The position numbers and the translations under genes were made by a program. This document shows, in pieces, positions 25,401-36,983 of a stretch of DNA of 64,000 nt (position 1 is its first letter; each line of letters begins with the position of its first letter). This stretch comes from Lytechinus variegatus (lineage: Eukaryota > Echinodermata > Echinoidea > Temnopleuroida > Toxopneustidae): positions 31,585,129 to 31,649,128 of the forward strand of contig NC_054746.1 in the NCBI RefSeq assembly GCF_018143015.1, given 5' to 3'. The notes beneath the pieces are model-generated. The model had not been told where the DNA came from, ran no database searches, and saw only the letters and a list, made by a program, of their open reading frames with translations.

Positions 25401-28189
25401 ATAGTTATATGAACGAGCCAGTTACATCCGATTGAGAGAGTTGATGACATCACTCACTCACTATTTCTTTTGTATTTTATTATATGAAATATGAAATATT
25501 GTTATTTTCTCGTCATTGTCATGTGAAATGAAGTTTCATTTCTCCCTGAACAAGTGGAATTCCATTATTTTAACATTTTGTGCTTCTGGCAAGGAGGTCC
25601 TCATCGTCAAATTCGTAAAAATTGAAATATTGTATAATTCAAACAATAAAAAACAAAAGAAATAGTGAGTGACATCATCGACTCTCTCATTTGGATGTAA
25701 CTGGCTCGTTCATATAACTATTTTGTTGAAAATAAGCGAAAATTTGAAATGTCATAACTTTCTTATTTTACATCCGATTTTGATGAAATTTTCAGCATTG
25801 TGCTTGTCTGATTTTTTTCTATTGATTCAAATCAACATTTTTCTGAGGTGGACTTGACCTTTAAGAAAAATATAAGAGGATTGAAGCTAAGAAAGTTCTT
25901 GCTATATATCTTGTCTTGCTTCATATAGCAAAAGTCTGGGCCTGTTTTTCAAATCCTTTTTAGTGTTTATTAAAAAAAAATATTGTCAAAAGGTCATCAA
26001 CATTCCCCAATTGGCAAAATACCAAATTCTGCAGACTTTAAAATTGGCTTTGTTAAGGGATCACAAACTTTTAGTAGGCAATGGGTTTAAGTAATCACTC
26101 ACATGCTTATGTCTTCCTGAGGTTCGCTATCTTCTGTTATCCTAAGAATACCCTCCATCTTCTCAACAGACTTCACTATATTCATCAGCCTCTGCAAACA
26201 TGCCTTTAATAAGAGAAAATACAGTAAATACAATTATCAACATTGTATTCAGTCCATGAAAATATCATTAGTCAATGGTTCAAGTCCCTCTCACCCCTTA
26301 ATTGTGAAATTGACAATTACAGGAATTACAAATATTACAGCCTCATCTTTGCAAAGGCAAAGATTAAAGATTTTACCTCAAAATTAGCATCACTCAGATA
26401 TCTGAGGTTTTTTTTCACAATTTCTTCCTGCATTCTACGAAAAAGAGACATTTCACACACGAGCAAGAACTCAACAACAGATTTTTAAAGTATGTTCAAT
26501 GCTTCTTTTTTAACATTTTTTCCTAAAATTTAATTCATCTAATGATAATAATGAAGCTCGTCATTATTTATGGACTGTCATCCTATCCACAACACTTGGA
26601 TGTATCTTAAATTAGAATGGTTAAACAATGAAAGATCATCATCATCAGTGTACGGAAGAAGCAGGCAAGCCCGTCGAGACTTTCAGTCGTTCCTTCTGAT
26701 AGTGCTTGTTCCAACTTCTTATTATCTGTACCTTCTTCTGACGAGTTCTGTTCCTGGCAGTCATTTTCTCTTCAACATCATGGATAGCTTCATCAATTGC
26801 ACATCGAACACTCTGTATTACATTACAAAACATGAAAAGTAAAAAATACTCTCTCCTTATTTTCTTTCTTCAATGATGGTTGAAAAATAATTTTACACAA
26901 TGTAAGGCATATAATAATGAAGGTACATGTAATTAACAATGTGTAAACAGCAATTTCACATAGTGTAATGAATGCCATAGAGAATTACACTTATCATTTC
27001 AAGAATTTGTAACATGAAACCTAAAAAATTTGTCTTCTTGAATAAATATCTTTGGAAATCCAACTCACAAACCAACTCCCACTCCCCGCCCCTGGAAAAA
27101 TAAGGAAAAAAAACTGATAATCATTATTCAACTGGAGAAGAACAAACAAGAAGAAAACAATGTGAATAAACATTCACATAAATAAACCTACCATAACTTC
27201 TTCTCTGAGCTGACCAAGAGGGATTGAGAGATTGCTAATTGCCTTATCCATTCCAACCTGGCCGAAGAGTAAAATATTAAGTTATATTAGTATAGTTTCA
27301 TGAACATATCTAATAAACAGGCAATAATTTAGGTTCGATTTCAATTCAATTCATAAATAAGAAGATACCGGTACTAAAAGCCATATTGACATAAATACAC
27401 ACTTTTTTTTCTTTCAATTTATAGTTTAAACAAAAAAAATTAGATTTTTCAAGCTTTTTAATTACACAGAAGACATATCTTTTCACTCTTCTCATTTGTT
27501 TCTTTAGAAGTTTATTTCTTTCAAGCATTTTTTATTACTCACATCAAGATGTTAAAATCGATTAAAGGCATCACCCAAACTGAATGATCAGTTTCATATT
27601 GTTCACTAGACATTGAAACATCTACACAACAAAAGCAACAGACATCAGACAAATTCAGGATTGCATTGTTTCTAAATGCGATGAGGTAAATTTACCAGAT
27701 TTGATGAGAGATTGACAAAGTCAGCATAGTCTTTATTGATGAGTTCCACCATGGCATTCTTGAGGGTCTTAAAATAAATGTGCAGATCCTCTCGCAAGGT
27801 TTCTAACTGCACATGATGCCTGCATTCTGCAACAAAACTATCCACATCAAAGTCATCCTGCAAAAATAAAGAGAGAAAATGCACAAGTCAAAAATTAAAT
27901 TTAAATTGCACTAACTGTAGTGTTAGAAAGAGGCATCACACACATGATACATTATAACACATGGCATTGGATTCTAAAGGTAAGCCGGAGAGGGCACTGC
28001 ATTGAAAAATTTTATCATAACATTTACACTTCTACAGTTCACAAATACACACATGAAAACACAGGGGTGGGACCGAGAATGAGAATATTTTCATAATTTT
28101 AAAGCACTTACCCTCATAAATACATCCTGATCAAAGCAAAGTGATGTTTGATCTGTCCCAATCGGCAGCAGCTTCAAATTTAAAGACAT
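16454..28189 (-). CDS. COG2: Conserved oligomeric Golgi complex subunit 2, complete, 18 exons
   Basis: COG2 belongs to lobe A (COG1-4) of the COG tether, which captures retrograde vesicles at the Golgi. Exons in coding order: 28112-28189, 27696-27857, 27192-27257, 26732-26812, 26103-26203, 24951-25056, 24515-24694, 24042-24163, 23024-23153, 22223-22362, 21770-21831, 20792-20958, 20040-20228, 19327-19402, 18615-18760, 17831-17967, 17079-17259 and 16454-16549. All junctions are GT-AG with matching phase; total 2220 nt, 739 residues plus stop TGA at 16454-16456. Conserved stretches include LCFDQD (exon 1), NKDYADFVNLSSNL (exon 2), LRTYATIDKMRDAEAL (exon 7), ERQCGSQASVRRLRSHP (exon 10), IPRLYRRTNRE (exon 15) and MSDDDKIRLQLALDV (exon 17). 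Exon 13 carries a Glu/Lys/Gln/Ala-rich stretch then a Pro/Ser-rich linker, at the position of the variable linker in human COG2. Two acceptors end in AAG rather than CAG (exons 5 and 13), chosen because they keep frame and alignment. Confidence 0.97.
16689..17078. repeat. Tandem-like repeat, about three units of roughly 150 bp, touching a COG2 exon
   Basis: Three blocks share an order of words: a TTGAAATTGAT-like opening, CATTTTTTGTGAT, ATGAATAAATTT, then CATAAATTAGCATAAAT. They begin near 16690, 16850 and 16985. The third block runs to the base before the exon at 17079-17259, so the first bases of that intron, including the donor, look repeat-derived. Confidence 0.5.
21188..21470 (-). mobile_element. 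tRNA-derived SINE (sea urchin SURF1-like type), near full length
   Basis: Read on the minus strand, the 5' end has an RNA polymerase III A box (TGGCCCAGTGG) and B box (GGTTCGAATCC) spaced as in a tRNA gene. A tRNA-unrelated body follows, with words such as AGCAAGAAATTTATCC and ACTCGACCCAGGTGAGGTGA, and the end has an ATT-rich tail. It lies in the COG2 intron between exons 11 and 12. The family name is from recall of sea urchin tRNA-related repeats. Confidence 0.8.
22778..23038. repeat. Perfect 128-bp tandem duplication (period 133) copying a COG2 splice donor
   Basis: Positions 22778-22905 and 22911-23038 are identical by eye, offset by 133 bp. On the minus strand each copy contains the last 15 coding bases of COG2 exon 9 (GACATATTTCACCAG) and the donor gtgagact plus about 105 bp of intron. 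The exon is therefore followed by a second copy of its own 3' end and donor inside the intron. The lack of differences points to a very recent event or an assembly artefact. Confidence 0.9.
25261..25862. mobile_element. Foldback (long inverted-repeat) element, about 602 bp, in COG2 intron 5
   Basis: The ends are AAAGGACAAGTCCACC and its near reverse complement GGTGGACTTGACCTTT. Arms of about 240 bp match in inverted orientation, including the words ATCAAAATCGGATGTAAAAT and ATATGAACGAGCCAGTTACA, leaving a short spacer. The paired arms give mirror-image open frames at 25259-25453 (minus) and 25669-25857 (plus) with nearly the same translation, which are not genes. A second copy of the family lies at 31013-31561. 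Confidence 0.8.
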
Positions 28190-28749
28190 TTTAGAGATTG
28201 AAGAAATAAAATAGGTGAAATTATAACGTCTGAAAGTCTGAAACACAGTATTCAACTCAGGTCTCAGCTCGATAAGCTAACTACCAGCGCCACGTCCACC
28301 CACTGTACTGTATGTAGCTGTACAGGTGCGTGCAGCTCAGCCGTGCAGGCTTTACCCAGGGATATGGAACTATCCCTGCTTTACCGGTTTATCGTGACAG
28401 TGGTACAGGTGATACGTGTCGACGCCCCCCCCCCCTCCTTATTTTTCTTGCCTCCTTATACATGTATTGAGCATGATTGAAGCTAAGAAGAAGATTGACC
28501 TGGAAGCTCGGCTGCTGAGTGATACAGCATTCTTCCAATATTGTAAGGTAAGGTAAGTTAGGAAACTTTAATAGGCTGAGATAAAGGACTAATGGACTTA
28601 CATAACATATAATATATCATGTACGCCCCTTTTTCAGGAAATGAATATTTGTATTTTTTTCCTCCTTTTTTCACCAGATGCTATCATACAATTTGTCCAA
28701 ATATGTATTAAATATAAAAATACACACACACACATACAGAATTATAAAG

Positions 28750-28930
28750 AATAAGACAAAAATAGACTGAGACGAGAAAAGAAAGAAAAGTACAGAAAAG
28801 AAAAGAAAAGAAAGGAAAAAGAAAAAAATAAGAAAGGATAAAAAAGAAAAGAAAACCAAATGAAAAAAGATGGGAAAAAAGAAACAGAAACGAAGAAAAA
28901 AAATGAAATACAATAGAAATAAAAATGAAG
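28750..28930. repeat. A/G-only low-complexity tract
   Basis: The plus strand is almost all A and G, with irregular AAAGAAAAG words. It produces Phe/Ser-rich open frames on the minus strand that are spurious. A short CA run precedes it at about 28723-28733. Confidence 0.85.
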
Positions 28931-29469
28931 GAGAAAGAAACTAATCATTATTTCAACAAAAAACAAAAGCAGTGTCAAAAAATAGTTATTTCTTGACTAG
29001 TTGCCAGCCAAACCAAACAACAAGAAGAAGATATTTAATTAATACATTTGATGTCCGTCCTTGTAATTACTTTGTTAATTTGGAAAGAGTGCCGAATCAA
29101 TAATTTCTACCACCAAATTGTACAAAACTTTTTTAAGGACAAAATCAATAATGCAAGCGCGAGCTGAAATTCAAAACAAAAAATTGACCTAAAAATGAGC
29201 CATTATGAGGACTTTTTTGGTTTTTATGCTTCTTTCTCTATCAAACATTCTTTTGAATTTCAATTCTCATTCCCTTTGTATGCTCTCCACTTAATTTACA
29301 TCATGAACCTGAATATAAAATTTACATAAATAAAATTAAGTGATATTCAAAAGGGTCAGTGGTAAAACAAACAATACATACCCTTATGCGCTTGGTTCTG
29401 GGGAGAGGTAAATATTTCTAAAAGATAATGTCAATGTCACCTATGAAAAACTAAACATGAACATGTTAT

Positions 29470-29706
29470 AAGAAGAAAAAAAGAAAGAAAGAAATAAAGA
29501 AAGAAAGAAAGAGACAAAGACTGAAAAAAAGAAAGAAAGAAAGAAAGAAGGAAGGAAAGAAAGAAAGAAAGAAAGAAGGAAGGAAAGAAAGAAAGAAACA
29601 AGAAAGAAAGAAAGAAAGAGACAAAGACTGAAAAGAAAGAAAGAAAGAAAGAAAGAAGGAAGGAAAGAAAGAAAGAAAGAAAGAAGGAAAGAAAGAAAGA
29701 AAGAAA

Positions 29707-29739
<33 letters not shown>

Positions 29740-29745
29740 GGAAAT
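29470..29745. repeat. (GAAA)n/(GAAG)n microsatellite, with a repeated block
   Basis: Long GAAA array with interspersed GGAAGGAA. The block containing GAGACAAAGACTG occurs twice, about 118 bp apart (near 29511 and 29628), so part of the array has itself been duplicated. The minus-strand frames of 122 and 142 codons across it are Ser/Phe/Leu artefacts. Confidence 0.95.
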
Positions 29746-30551
29746 ATTGAGAATGAGGAAAAGAGAGAGAGGAAAAAAACTGTTCTTTCCTAAAATTATG
29801 ATTAAGCAATAAAAAAATTGTCTGTTTCCCAAATTAGTATTATTCTTCATTTTGATATTCTCCATTTTAATTAAGTTCTTTATCTATTTAATTTCCATTA
29901 AAAAATAATGCGAAGTAATATACAAATTTATAGATTAATAAAAGAAACTGATCTATTATTTTCAAATAGGAGCCGATATTAATGCATTTATATTTGGAAG
30001 CATCTCTGTGCCACCCCGGAGTGCCACCTCAATAATAACGAGAACTCGGTTAAAAATTCATTGTCAGTTGAGAAATAAAACTATTTTGGTCAATTTTCAA
30101 TATCAGTCATTTCCCCCGTTTTATGCTTATGCCAATCGTAGGCCTATAATTGAAATTAAAAAATGACGAAAATTAGAATGGAATGTGAATTTACTATCGT
30201 TTATTCAATTTCCACTGTCCCACTAATCAAAGGAGTTATCTAGTCTGACCCGGAGTCTGACGAAATTTAAACTGTCAGTTGTCAAAAGAGGGCTTGTGAA
30301 GAAATCACCTCGAGCTCTACCAGTTTGCGATCGCGGCGCCACGAATCAAATTGAGTGTACCGTACGTCGTGCATAGAGCTACATGTATCTAGATAGCGCG
30401 TCGCATTGGCAGGTGCTTTGCCTGTCTTCTCAAGAAGTAGAGTGCGCTTGGAAGATCTGAACAGGACCAACCGATTTCATAACTCAAGCTAGCATGGAAA
30501 CTTACCTCGGATATTTACTAAGATGTCAAATTATTATTGTGCGACAGTGAT

Positions 30552-33168
30552 ATGGCGAACGTTAAAGTAGCTGTCCGTGTACGGCCTATTTGTAAAAGGT
30601 AAAATGCTTTGTTTTGAGATTCGATGAGATGTTTTTGTACTCAATAGTGGTTAGGAGTGTGTCTTGTCGCCAGTGATGCGGGGGGAAGCTCTTGCCGTTG
30701 ACCCCTTGCGTACCAATGCCAGCAGGGGCAGCCAGCGTGTGGATGTGGTGTTTTCAGTTTTGGAAAGCTATTCCAATTTTTGTGTGGCGATGGGAAGATG
30801 ATCAAGTTTCGCAAAGAGTTGCTTGGTTTTGAATGAATTAATAAAAAGAAGAAGAGTAATAATTGAAGAAGCCTACATGTATCTATATTTTATAAACATT
30901 TCTGTCATTAGAACTAGGTCTTAACAGCTTTAATTCTTTCATTGCTTGAATGATAAAAAAGGAAATTAATAATAAGTAGAAAATTTACAATATCATTTCA
31001 TTTTATATGTTTAAAGTGTATGTTCAATACATTTTTAGGTTGTATACATAAGAAAGTTATGACATTTTAAAGTTTTGCTTATTTTTCACAAAATAGTTAT
31101 ATGCACATTCAATTTAGTCACTTGCAAATGAGAGAATCAATGATGTCCGTAACCATTTCTTTTGTTTTTATTGTTTGAATTATACATTATTTCAATTTTT
31201 ACAGATTTGACAATTAGGACCAACTTGACTGAACCATAGGCCTATATTGTTAAAGAATGGTAATTCAACATGTTCAGGGCAAAATAAAACTTGATTTCAC
31301 ATGAAAATGAGGAGAAAATTTGAACATTTCATATTTCATTTAATAAAATACAAAAGAAATAGTGAGTGTGTGATGTCATCAGTTCCCTCATTTGCATAAT
31401 GACCAGGATGTGCATGAAACTATTTTGTAAAATTAAGGAAAACTTTAAAATGTCAAAACTTTCTTATTACATCGATTTTGATGAAATTTTCAGTGTTCTG
31501 CTTGTTTGATTTTTTCTCTTTTTATTTAAATCAACTTTTTTGGGAGATGGACTTGTCCTTTAACATAATTTTGCATGAAACTTCATGGGAAATGTTTGTA
31601 TTTCCATATGTTCTCTCTTTTTTTTGCAGAGAGGAAGATGCAAAAGCCACAATAGTTGTGAATGAATACCAGGAAAATGTATTAGGTGTGGCAAATCCTA
31701 AGGTAAGGTGTATTTTTAGACTTCATGGTCACATTTTGTGATGTAAAAATTAGAGTAATATTACTTGTAAGATTGATAAATATTGTGTGGTATTGTAAAA
31801 CTTTAGTATGAGAGTGGCACAAGAATAAGTGGAAATTATTAATTTTTTTTTACTTGAATTGTGATTCCTTATTTAAATAAGAGACTTGTTCCCAAGTCAG
31901 TGATGTGAATTTCAAATAAAAATTGAATGAGGAACTAGAAAACAATCCGTTTAAATACTGTGCTTTATCATTATCATACATGATGCATATAGGGCTTTAT
32001 GTACATGCGGAGGAAATTGTAACTCCCTTTCGAGAAAATTCTTGTTAGTCAAAATTAAGTAATTTACTAGGAATGTTTGTTTTGTCCTGGCAACCAATAA
32101 CATCAGGTATTCGTTCATATCTCTATACCATTCTGCCCTTGCCTGACTTTGAGAATGAACTTGAATTCATACAAAGGCACCCTGTGTGTTTACAGTGTAC
32201 ACAAATGCCTGCTTTTCACTCCTGCCCATTCCAGTAATTTTGTCTTCTAATTAGATTCCCTTAAAAATCAGGGGCAATGTGGAATAACCATCCAGTTCCC
32301 AAGAATTCTACGGAAGCCCAACTGCAGGTCTGGTGGAAAAAAAAGTACACACTCATTGCCAAACAATCAATTTGATATGCAGCGTGCGGCTAGGAAATCA
32401 AATTTATTGGGTCTTCATAAGGGAGGAATTTGGTGTCATTGTGCCTGTCCCGTCTGTTTGCTTCCTGTATATGGCCTACATATAGAATGTAAATAGCAAC
32501 AGTGCATTCCTTGATATGAGGAGAAATGGACCTCAGGGTTCCTGGGTAATAAATGATGCAGAAGCAGAAGCTTAGTCTGTCGAGATGCATCTATAGATTT
32601 ACTTATTCCCTTTAAAAATACAAAAATGTATCTGAAGGTACTGTTTTCTTTTTGTAAACAACAATTGATTGAACACTTTATCCCTTTGTCCCTTGAGCAG
32701 GGAGTGATGTTCTACATGTATCTCTCATTCATTCTCCCATGCATGACAATCAAATTGCTTCTGAGATGTTTAATCAAGAGAAAAATAGTTTGGCCTTGAG
32801 TATGAAGCAATAATAAATGTGCCCGTAGTATTATCTTTCTAAAACATTTTTTTTTATTGAAATTAAATATGGAGTAGTGAAAAGGGATTAAAAGTATGGA
32901 GTTACTGTCTTGGTATTCTCTTTGTGTTAATAATATTAAAAATAATAAAAAAGCATATCTCTTTACGACCTACCCAAGAGAACAAATCCTGTTTATGATC
33001 AAATTATCTTCATTTGTCACACTCTTTTTTAACTAAAAAATGGTTCTTTTACAGATTGAAGGCATCGAGGGATGCAGTGATCATAGGGACCGTATAAAGC
33101 ACTTCTCCTTTGATTACTGTTACTTCTCCCTTGATAAAAGTGCTCCAAATTATGCCTCACAGCAGACG
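30552..33168 (+). CDS. Kinesin-3 family motor, STARD9-like; N-terminal three exons only
   Basis: A microtubule motor gene. Coding exons 30552-30598, 31630-31702 and 33055-33168 join in frame (AAAAG|gtaaaa, gcag|AGAGG; CCTAAG|gtaagg, acag|ATTGAAG; CAGACG|gtaagt) and give 78 residues. The start MANVKVAVRVRP is the first beta strand of a kinesin motor. The third exon has FSFDYCYFSLD followed by YASQQT, closest in memory to human STARD9 (FDYCYWSV, YASQ) and next to KIF16B. The P-loop (GQTGSGKS/T), switch I and switch II are absent from the visible part. The next exon should begin with a VF/VY-type residue pair and was not found before the gap at 38125 or after it, so the gene is partial. An exact orthologue cannot be fixed from 78 residues. 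Confidence 0.87.
31013..31561. mobile_element. Second copy of the foldback element, diverged, in a kinesin intron
   Basis: Right end GACTTGTCCTTT and internal words such as AATAGTGAGTG, AAGAAAGTTATGACATTTTA and CAAAATAGTTATATG match the element at 25261-25862. The left terminus is more decayed (AAAGTGTATG). The arms are still inverted relative to each other. It lies between kinesin exons 1 and 2 and ends 68 bp before exon 2. Confidence 0.7.
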
Positions 33169-34770
33169 GTAAGTCGCCTTGTCACCATTGCCCTTTCAGA
33201 GTTTAAAAGCATTTTGAATTTGTCTAATCTTGTTTTTGAAATGCATCCAGTGCATAAGAGAGAATTCATTTATGCTGTATATTTTGTCACGTTGCCCTTT
33301 AACTAATCTGAGAAGTGTTGTAAGCTTGATTTCATTTTGTGTATAAAATATTTAGATTTTTTCCAAGAACAAATGGTATATTTACCATAATATTTGAATT
33401 TTAGAGTATTACCATACAGCATGCAATTTCAAAATGTTTTTGTCAATTAGCAATGCTCACTGAAGGTATAATATGTTTATTTGTATTCCATTGTTGGCTC
33501 ATCCATGCCAAAACGCTATTCTTTTGATTTGTTTGATGTGTGCGTATTTTAGTTATGAAACTAAAGTGCATAGATTTTTCATATTTGTGTACAATACATG
33601 AAATAATGCAAATAAAAATTACATTATGGTTATAGAATTTTCAACATACATATTAAAAGAAACAAATATGCACAGGAGTTAATTTTGTCCCTTCAAAATT
33701 TATTAAAATGAATTTCCATAAGTATCGAGTAGAAAAGATCACATTGGGCATGCTCAAAGACCTACATGTATAACAATATTCACAGTCATTATTAGAGCCA
33801 TTGTTTAGGTTAAAGTGTTCCCAGGACAAAGGTATTTCATTTTGTCCCTGACAGCTTTGACAAATGAGAGGAAATTAAGATTAAAGAAGAGAGTCATTGA
33901 CCGCATCCAGTGTCTATTCACATCTGACAGAGAATGATGAATATTAGTTCTTTCATGAATTGTGATCTGGAAATTGTTTTATTGATTTTCGTTTGATATT
34001 GAGTTTTTTTGTGCTGTTTGGTATTTTGGGTTTATCTGCTGGAACCATTACAATGCATGCATGCATCTCATTCCCTGTATTAAAACCTGAATTCACTATT
34101 CTAGTTTGAATACATGTAGACTTGAAATGATGATAAACATACTATGTAGAATGGAAAGAAAATATTGTTTTGATTGCTTTAATCAATGCTAATAGTATTA
34201 ACAAGGTAGGCCTATACATGTACTTCCAGAGTACAATATGATTTTCATGGCTGAAATAAACAAAGGTTGACAGAATATTGATTTTCATATTACATGTACT
34301 TTGTTACGGTACCAAAACACTGAAATACAAATGTTCATATTGCTTTGTTTCAGAATTGTAAGTTTTTGAAATACACATATTTTGCATGTGTACATTGAAT
34401 TGGTGAATGAGCCAGCAAGCATCTCCTGAGTCTTGGTGTCTTTTGACCTCATTCAGAAAAGTAGGCCTAAGATCCAGTAGATGCAATCCAGTACTGTAAT
34501 TGGATTAGAAACCTTTTACGGACATAACCTGGAGTACATTTTGGCTTAAAAGCTCAATTTAGGAAACAAATTAACAGGAACCTGATAAATATGCTCTTCT
34601 CTTTCTACTTTGCTGTGATACAAGTTTCGTTATCCACAGAAATCCAGTGTATACATATCCACACCTTAAAAAAATATCAGACTCATTTTTCGATTAATAC
34701 AATACTTAATTTCATCACAGCTTCATAACCGCATAGAAATAGTCATACGTTTATACCAGTCAACTGCAAG

Positions 34771-35004
34771 TACACTGTTAAAAATAATTAAAACAATGCT
34801 GTTTGCTATGTGAATCACACAGTAGTTGTTTAAACATTTTAATCAAGTATTTAATCTCAAACAACCATGCTTAAATTATTGATAATTAAATATTTGATTT
34901 GAATTTAAACTTTGTTGTTTAAGATTTTAAACACTTGTTTAAAATGTTTAAACAACTACTGTGTGATTCACATAGTAAACAGCGTTTAAATTATCAACAG
35001 TGTA
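34771..35004. mobile_element. Inverted-repeat element with TACACTGTT ends, 234 bp
   Basis: Left end TACACTGTTAAAAATAATT. The right end on the minus strand reads TACACTGTTGATAATTTAAA. Arms extend about 75 bp and share the palindromic word TGTGAATCACACAGTAGTTG in inverted orientation. Non-coding. The terminal TACACT is shared with the elements at 41672 and 54625, so they may be related families. Confidence 0.75.
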
Positions 35005-35008
35005 AATG

Positions 35009-35150
35009 TAGTCTTCTGACTTTCAAACAGAGGGTCGTCATGGGTTCAAATGCCAACCATTGCGTAATTTCCTTCAAGAAATTGATCCACCTTGTGCTAC
35101 ACTCAACCCAGTTGAAGTAAATGGGTACCTGAATTAATTCCTTGAAATGC
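35009..35150 (+). mobile_element. Fragment of the tRNA-derived SINE
   Basis: Begins TAGTCTTCTGACTTTCAAAC and continues through a decayed B box (GGTTCAAATGCC) into a body with AAGAAATTGATCCAC and CTCAACCCAG, matching the SINE at 21188-21470 in the opposite orientation. The A-box end is missing. It starts five bases after the inverted-repeat element. Confidence 0.7.
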
Positions 35151-36761
35151 TTCCACTTTGTAAAAGTCTGCAGGGCATAAGCCAACTATAATTGTGTACA
35201 TTCTTGAAATATCCAACAACATTGGAAGCGCATAGGGAGTTAAGGACATTGTATCATAATCAAGAATTTTTCTTTAATATTACATTGTTATTCCGATTTA
35301 ACATACAAATGAAGCCAATACAAAATACATGTAGTTTAGAATCAGAATTTAAAATTGAATTTGAAGTTTTCATAAAAATGAGGACTCAGAACAGCTGTGT
35401 AGGTACATGCATCTCTCATCTGAAATAAAACAGCATCTCAAGGCTATTGAAGATCTGAATGGTATAATGCCACATCATGCTTTCATACACTTCCCATTTT
35501 CCCCAGGCCAGTGTGAGTTTATAATGTACATTCCCTCTCTTTTTTTGTTGTCTTGGTGGTTAGTTACTTCATGCAGCTGCCTTAAAATTGAGCTTACCCG
35601 AGCGCACACGATGGGTAGAAGTCAATCATCCCGGACCAAGCGTCCTATCACGAAACAGATGTGTGAAAGATGGGATAGCGATGAAAAAAAACAGACCAAG
35701 AGGAAGGGTCTCTAGGGCATGCAGTGTAACAAATTACCTATTGGTTGTCCCCTTGGGAATTTTTGTCAATTTTTATTCTGGATATTGGGCTGTGGAAGAA
35801 AGAAAGAGTAGTCAGTTAACAAAAATACAGGGGGTAGGGGAAGGGACGTTTTGTGCCCCTTTCAAGAGCTATTGCTAACATTTTAGAGCAACTTCCCTTT
35901 TTCTCCGTTGTATTTTTCTAAGTGACAGATACATTTTCTTTGCTATTGGGCCTACATGTACCGGTATTTTCTCATCATAGTTGTCATTTGTATTTATGAT
36001 TTGTTGTGTTTTTGTGTCAGTAAAATAATTTTAAATGTTGACAGTTGTATTTAAGCTCCTGAAGCACACCAGGTAAAAAGAAATCATAAGAATATTGTAG
36101 TTTTATTAACTCGGTGTTAGACAAGAGAATTAGCTGTTTGTAATGGATTTAAATGGGGCAAAGAACTAGTATTTCATCGTTGAGGGGAAAATGATAATAA
36201 AACTCAAAGAAAAAAAGGTGATGAATATAATTCAGATTTTGACCTACGAAAGGGAGGAATTTGAGAGGAGGTGCGTGTACAATAGTGATAAAAATATTGA
36301 AAGTTTTATGTATTCAAACATATTATCATCCATGAAATTTGGTTGGAGATGAGAAGCATCACAAGAAAAAGAGGAGAGAAATCCTTAAATGGATGCTGAT
36401 GCCAGGGGAAGCCCTCAACAACCAAATATGGAAAGACTTCTCCCTGCATGTCTGCATGAGATGCTGTTGAAAACCCCTTTATCTGACAATAGTAGGCCAA
36501 ATACCCTTGGCCAACAAGGCATTCTGTACCCCAGGGATGCAGCGGCACTTTATTCCATGAATCAGACAAAATCTTTTACCTTGAATGTGCTATTTCATGT
36601 CCAAGTGTATACACTGGATGTACAAGATGCAAATACATGCATAGTAAATTTGTTTTTGTGTAGCAAAAGCTGATGTGTTTGAAGAGTGAGACAGGAGAGA
36701 AAAACGGCTCTTCTTTATTAAGGTTTTTCCTTTATTTTAAATCATACATTAAAGAAAAGAA

Positions 36762-36983
36762 CATGGCTGTACGCAGACATTTTTTGTTGGGGCAGCACAC
36801 GTAAACTTTTTCGGAAAAAGCCTCATAAGCGAGAGAGCAATGCGACCAAGCTTGTCATTGGGGTGCTTTTGCATTTTGTCAAGTTGAATTGAATTTGGTG
36901 CATAATTTGGTGACTTTTGCTAAAATTTTCAGTAAAAGAATGTCAATTTTCAAATCCCCCCCCCCCCACTGCGAACAGCCATG
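36762..36983. mobile_element. Inverted-repeat element with CATGGCTGTNCGCAG ends, about 222 bp
   Basis: Left end CATGGCTGTACGCAG and right end CTGCGAACAGCCATG are imperfect reverse complements. A run of 13 C precedes the right end. Inside is a patch CATAAGCGAGAGAGCAATGCG. No coding capacity. Confidence 0.5.

Larger units (their letters stand above)
28190..30551. other. Divergent spacer between COG2 and the kinesin gene
   Basis: The two genes point away from each other, so both promoters lie here. The COG2 side (28260-28440) is GC-richer with a run of about 12 C near 28427. The kinesin side (about 30240-30550) is also more balanced. In between are purine-rich and microsatellite tracts (28750-28930, 29470-29745) and AT-rich sequence. 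No other gene was recognised. Confidence 0.6.

Noticed and set aside
25259-25857. Two similar 62-64-codon frames on opposite strands
   Set aside because: They are the two arms of the foldback element.
29437-29865. Frames of 122 and 142 codons across the GAAA array
   Set aside because: Ser/Phe/Leu translations of a microsatellite.
36389-36673. 94-codon plus-strand frame and 87-codon minus-strand frame on the same DNA
   Set aside because: Overlapping frames on both strands, no recognisable motif, no splice context tying them to the kinesin.
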